Shown here: positions 60,513 to 64,000 of the stretch, in pieces | How positions within the stretch are numbered: the first letter of the stretch is position 1 | How the letters are laid out: each line of letters begins with the position of its first letter | From: Marsupella aquatica | Lineage: Eukaryota > Marchantiophyta | NCBI GenBank assembly: GCA_973895155.1 | Contig: OZ316896.1 | Span: forward strand, 16,864,001-16,928,000 | Reading direction: 5' to 3' | Length of the DNA: 64,000 nucleotides | Position numbers and translations under genes: made by a program | The notes under the pieces: model-generated | The model's input: the letters and a program-made list of their open reading frames with translations, nothing else | Told to the model about the DNA's origin: nothing | Database searches by the model: none

Positions 60513-62437
60513 TTACAATATTTGTAAATAATTACAATGCCTTGAAAAACTATTGGAATCTAATACTTTGGTAAAAGCATCCGCTTGATTAAGCTTTCCA
60601 TCAATCTTGACAAGCTCAAACTCATCATCCGATAATGCCTGTCGGATGAAATGATAGCGGACATCAATGTGCTTTACCCTGCCATCCATCACCTGATTCT
60701 TGGCAGTGTAAATTGCACTTTGACTGTCACAATGAAGATAGACACAATCTTGTGATAAGCCCATCTTCGTGACAAGCTTTTTCAACCAAATGGTCTCTGA
60801 TGCTGCTACATACTCGGCATCCATAGTAGACTTTGCAACATACTTTTGGAGAGTAGACTTCCAACTAATGCATCCACCAGCAAGTGTAAATACATATCCA
60901 GTTGTCGATCTCCTCTTATCCAGATCACCTGCGTAGTCTGCATCCACATAACCTTGAAGCACTTTCATATTGTTTGAACTTGCATCAAACAATAAACCCT
61001 TCTTAGTGGAACCTCTGATGTAGCGCAAAATCCATTTCACTGCTTCCCAATGAACTTTTCCTGGATTTGCCATGTATCTGCTTACCTTGCTAACGGCATA
61101 AGCTATGTCTGGTCGGGTGCAGACCATGAGATACATTAAACTACCCACAACACTTTCATAAGGAACTTTGGACATCAAACTTTTTTCTGTCGCATCCGAT
61201 GGACAAAATGCTGCAGAAATATTGAAATACCTTGCCAAAGGAACACTCACAGCCTTAGCATCTGCCATGTTGAATTTTGAAAGTACCTTCTCTGCATCAG
61301 CCAAAGTTTGGCTTTGTTAACATCCCTGACAATCTCCATGCCTAGGATCCTCTTGGCTGTGCCCAAATCCTTCATCTTAAACTCAAAACTGAGTTGGGCC
61401 TTAAGCTTATAAACTTCGCCCCTATCTTGTGCTGCAATGAGCATGTCATCCACATAAAGTACAAGGATGACAAGCTTAAAACCTGTGTTGTTCACACGCC
61501 TGATGTAAACACATGGATCGTACACGCTTCGCACAAATCCAAGCGATTTCAAAAATTCATCAAAACGCTTGTTCCACTGCCTTGGGCTCTACTTTAATCC
61601 ATACAAGGATTTTAGCAACCTGCATACTAAATTTTCCTTGCCCTTTTGCACAAAACCCTCTGGTTGCCTCATGTAAATCACCTCATCCAACGATCCATAT
61701 AAGAATGCCGTGACAACATCCATTTGATCTAAAACCAGATCAAATAAAACTACAAGAGCACATAGCAAACGTATTGTTGAATACTTTGCTACGGGTGAAA
61801 AAACCTCATTGTAGTCTATACTTTTCTATTGAGTAAAACCCTTGGCTACCAACCGAGCCTTAAATATCTTCTCAGCATCCTCCGTGGGTCCATCTTTATT
61901 CCTATACACCCACTTGCTGTCAATAGCCTGCTTGTCACTAGGTAGACTTGTGAGTTCCCAAGTCTTGTTATCATGAAGTGATTTCATTTCCATGCGCATC
62001 GCCACTTGCCACTGTTGCTTCTCCGTAGAAGCTAGGACCTCTCGAAATGAGGATGGATCTCCATCTTCTGTCACCAATGCATCAATAGATTCTTCATCCA
62101 AATCCACATGATCAGAAGGAAGCCAAGTTCCATACCTTTCCCGGGCTTGACGTTTACGAGTTTCTCTTTGCACTGAAGACTCTGGCTGATCTGATTGTAG
62201 TGCGCTTTGCCTTACAGTAGTGTCAACATATTCTTCATTTGACACATCCTCTCCTCTTAAATCCTCTAGAGGAGGAGATTGCACTTTGTTAGTAGTAGGG
62301 AATTGATCTATTTCCCCCTCCTTCAATGATTTGTCTTCATTGAAGGATACATCCCGACTAACAATTAACTTGCAATCAACTGGATCCCACAATCAATATC
62401 CTTTAACGTCACGCTGATAACCAAGAAAAATGCATTT
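60513..62437 (-). pseudogene. Copia reverse transcriptase and RNase H (broken)
   Basis: RT motifs include AIDSKWVYRNK, ARLVAKGFTQ, DVVTAFLYGSLDE and the catalytic YVDDMLIA, followed by MKDLGTAKRILGMEI. RNase H shows GYVDADYAGDLDKRRSTTGY and STMDAEYVAASE and ends IDGKLNQADAFTK. Stops lie at 62393 (TGA), 61826 (TAG, after GFTQ) and near 61591 (TAG, after YGLK). A frameshift near 61250-61304 separates RT from the intact RNase H frame (61304-60513). Confidence 0.88.
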
Positions 62438-63572
62438 CTAGGCTCGAGGATCTAGCTTAGTCTTATTGTTGCTAGGAACATGTGCATATGCTTCACAACC
62501 AAAAACCCTAAGCTTTGAATAATCAGCAGGTCGATTGTGCCATAGCTCAAAGGGGGTTTTGTAAGTAATTGCCCGACTAGGAGAGAGATTTACTAGATAA
62601 GCAGCTATGTTGACAGCTTCCGCCCAAAAGATTTGTGGCAATTTAGAGTGGCTCAACATGCTCCTTGCTCGCTCCAACAATGTGCGGTTGAGTCGCTCAG
62701 CAACACCATTTTGCTCAGGAGTGTACACAGTTGTGAGATGGTGAATAATTCCCTTATTTGCACAATACGTGTTGAACTCGCCAGAGGTGTATTCACCACC
62801 ATTATCTGATCGTAGATATCTCACATTCTTTGCAGTCTGTGTCTCAACTTGAGCTACCCATTGTTTGAAGATGGAAAGCACTTCAAACTTATGGGCAATG
62901 AAATAAATCCAAACAAACCTTGAGTAATCATCGATAAATGATACATAGTATTGTTTGCCTGAATGTGAGGAAACCGGAGCAGGACCCCACACATCGGAAT
63001 GAATATACTCAAGTACAACTTTAGAATGATGAATGACAGTCAGAAATGGAGTTCTTGTTTTCTTGCCGACAATGCAATGATCACAAAAACTCAACTTGCA
63101 TGCTTGCAATCCTGGTAGGAGATGTCGTTTGTGTAGGATTTCCAAACTTTTTTCGCTCATGTGACCAAGCCGAGCATGCCATAAATTGATTTTCTCCTCC
63201 TGAGATGTGACCAAATTGACTTCGGAGAAGGGTGGTGTCTTCCAAGACATAGATGTTTCTTTTCCTCTTGCCAATAAGAACTTCATTTGATCAATGCGTG
63301 ACTGTTAACACCCCATCAGTTGCACTCCATTGATAACCCTTTGCATCCAAGTAGCCAAGAGAAATCAAATTCTTACACATTTCTGGAATGTGTCTGACAT
63401 TTGATAGAGTACAGTACCTGCCACCGGGTAGTTGAATCTTTACAGATTCAATCCCTAAAACTTTGCAAGAATGATTATTTCCCATCAAAACAGATCCGTT
63501 GATAGGAGTGTAGGATGAGAAAAGTTCACGCATATAGCACATGTGATACGAGCAAGCGGAATCCAAGATTCA
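62438..63572 (-). pseudogene. Copia protease and integrase (broken)
   Basis: The protease begins after a TGA (63570-63572) that stands where copia proteases have Trp before ILDS. The active site then reads DSACSYHM instead of the usual DSGAS.HM. A TGA at 63291 and an indel near 63230-63290 precede GAG-pre-integrase ([17 protein letters not shown] ... CDHCIVGK). The integrase core keeps [19 protein letters not shown] and [14 protein letters not shown], i.e. the DDE triad. A TAG ends it at 62438-62440. Confidence 0.88.
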
Positions 63573-64000
63573 TTGACAATCCTCAACTTGGGAAGTGGTA
63601 CACAATGCAAATCCTTCACTATCCTCTTCTCGAACAATTACTTGGGCTGAAGAACCGGCAACTTCCTTGAATGTGTCTTTGACGCGACAATCCTTCTTCA
63701 TGTGGCCCACCTTGTCACACTTCCGACACTTTATCTCACGAGTAGACTTGGATGGTGATTTGGATCGAGATCTAGATCTGGATCTAAACCTCCTCCGACC
63801 AAAAGATCGGTCGTGGAACCTTCCTCGCTCCATGGGAAGTGGGTTAAACATTTTGTTTTCATGAGATGGCTCCCTTGATTTGCCTCTTTCTACCAACAGT
63901 GTTGTTGATGATGAGGTTGAGGTAGGATGAGCTGAAGAAACCAGCTTAGACTGCATGTCATCGGTCAACAGGGCACTCACCACATCATTGTAGGATATAG
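63573..64000 (-). pseudogene. Copia gag C-terminus (partial)
   Basis: The frame enters at the right edge (YNDVVSALLTDDMQSKLV) and runs through an Arg/Ser-rich region to the zinc knuckle CRKCDKVGHMKKDC. It ends at the protease TGA. The capsid part lies beyond the window. Confidence 0.85.

Larger units (their letters stand above)
59954..64000 (-). mobile_element. Ty1/copia LTR retrotransposon, decayed, 5' end outside window
   Basis: Reading leftward: gag end with a zinc knuckle, protease, GAG-pre-integrase, integrase, RT and RNase H, then a purine tract and the 3' LTR. The integrase-before-RT order and the YVDDMLIA and YVDADYAGDLD motifs define Ty1/copia. Several stop codons and at least two frameshifts make it non-functional. 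The 5' LTR should lie right of base 64000, with a target duplication matching GAATT if the left boundary is correct. Confidence 0.92.

Overview
This is nuclear DNA of a plant-lineage eukaryote. Three spliced or intron-bearing host genes have GT-AG introns, and between them lie long AT-rich non-coding stretches, microsatellites and LTR retrotransposons. A SENSITIVE TO FREEZING 2 (SFR2) galactolipid:galactolipid galactosyltransferase gene points to a streptophyte. A GT49 (LARGE/B4GAT1-like) glycosyltransferase and a retroelement carrying a DNA methyltransferase make a non-seed lineage (bryophyte, lycophyte or charophyte) the best guess. The species cannot be named from sequence alone.

Layout. 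Bases 1-13977 hold two copies of one unusual Ty3/gypsy element. Copy A (minus strand, 3' part beyond the left edge) has an LTR, a long leader, gag and a pol frame that is open to the window edge. Copy B (plus strand) is broken by nonsense codons, indels and an internal inversion. Copy A's 5' LTR starts exactly where copy B's gag is cut, so A most likely inserted into B. Both carry a complete C5-cytosine DNA methyltransferase domain between protease and reverse transcriptase. The integrase of copy B ends in a canonical PHD finger. This is the most notable system here.

Bases 16875-19517 (minus) hold an unspliced 880-residue protein gene of unknown function with a TATA promoter in a GC-rich island. 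Bases 22915-23795 are a minisatellite (period about 129 bp). SFR2 follows at 24908-30413 (10 exons, 794 aa), then 8 kb without a recognisable gene except a tandem pair of tRNA-derived SINE-like units at 34.1-34.85 kb. At 38383-42351 is an armadillo-repeat/TPR protein gene (2 exons, 1066 aa). Bases 42.4-52.9 kb are mostly non-coding with several short tandem repeats and one doubtful ORF. The GT49 gene lies at 52964-58413 (8 exons, 499 aa). From 59954 to the right edge is a decayed Ty1/copia element on the minus strand with its 3' LTR.

Exon models were built by hand from splice signals, reading-frame phase and family resemblance. All three intron-containing models close in frame (2385, 3201 and 1500 nt). 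No tRNA, rRNA or CRISPR array was seen. Family names rest on recognised motifs, not on a database search.
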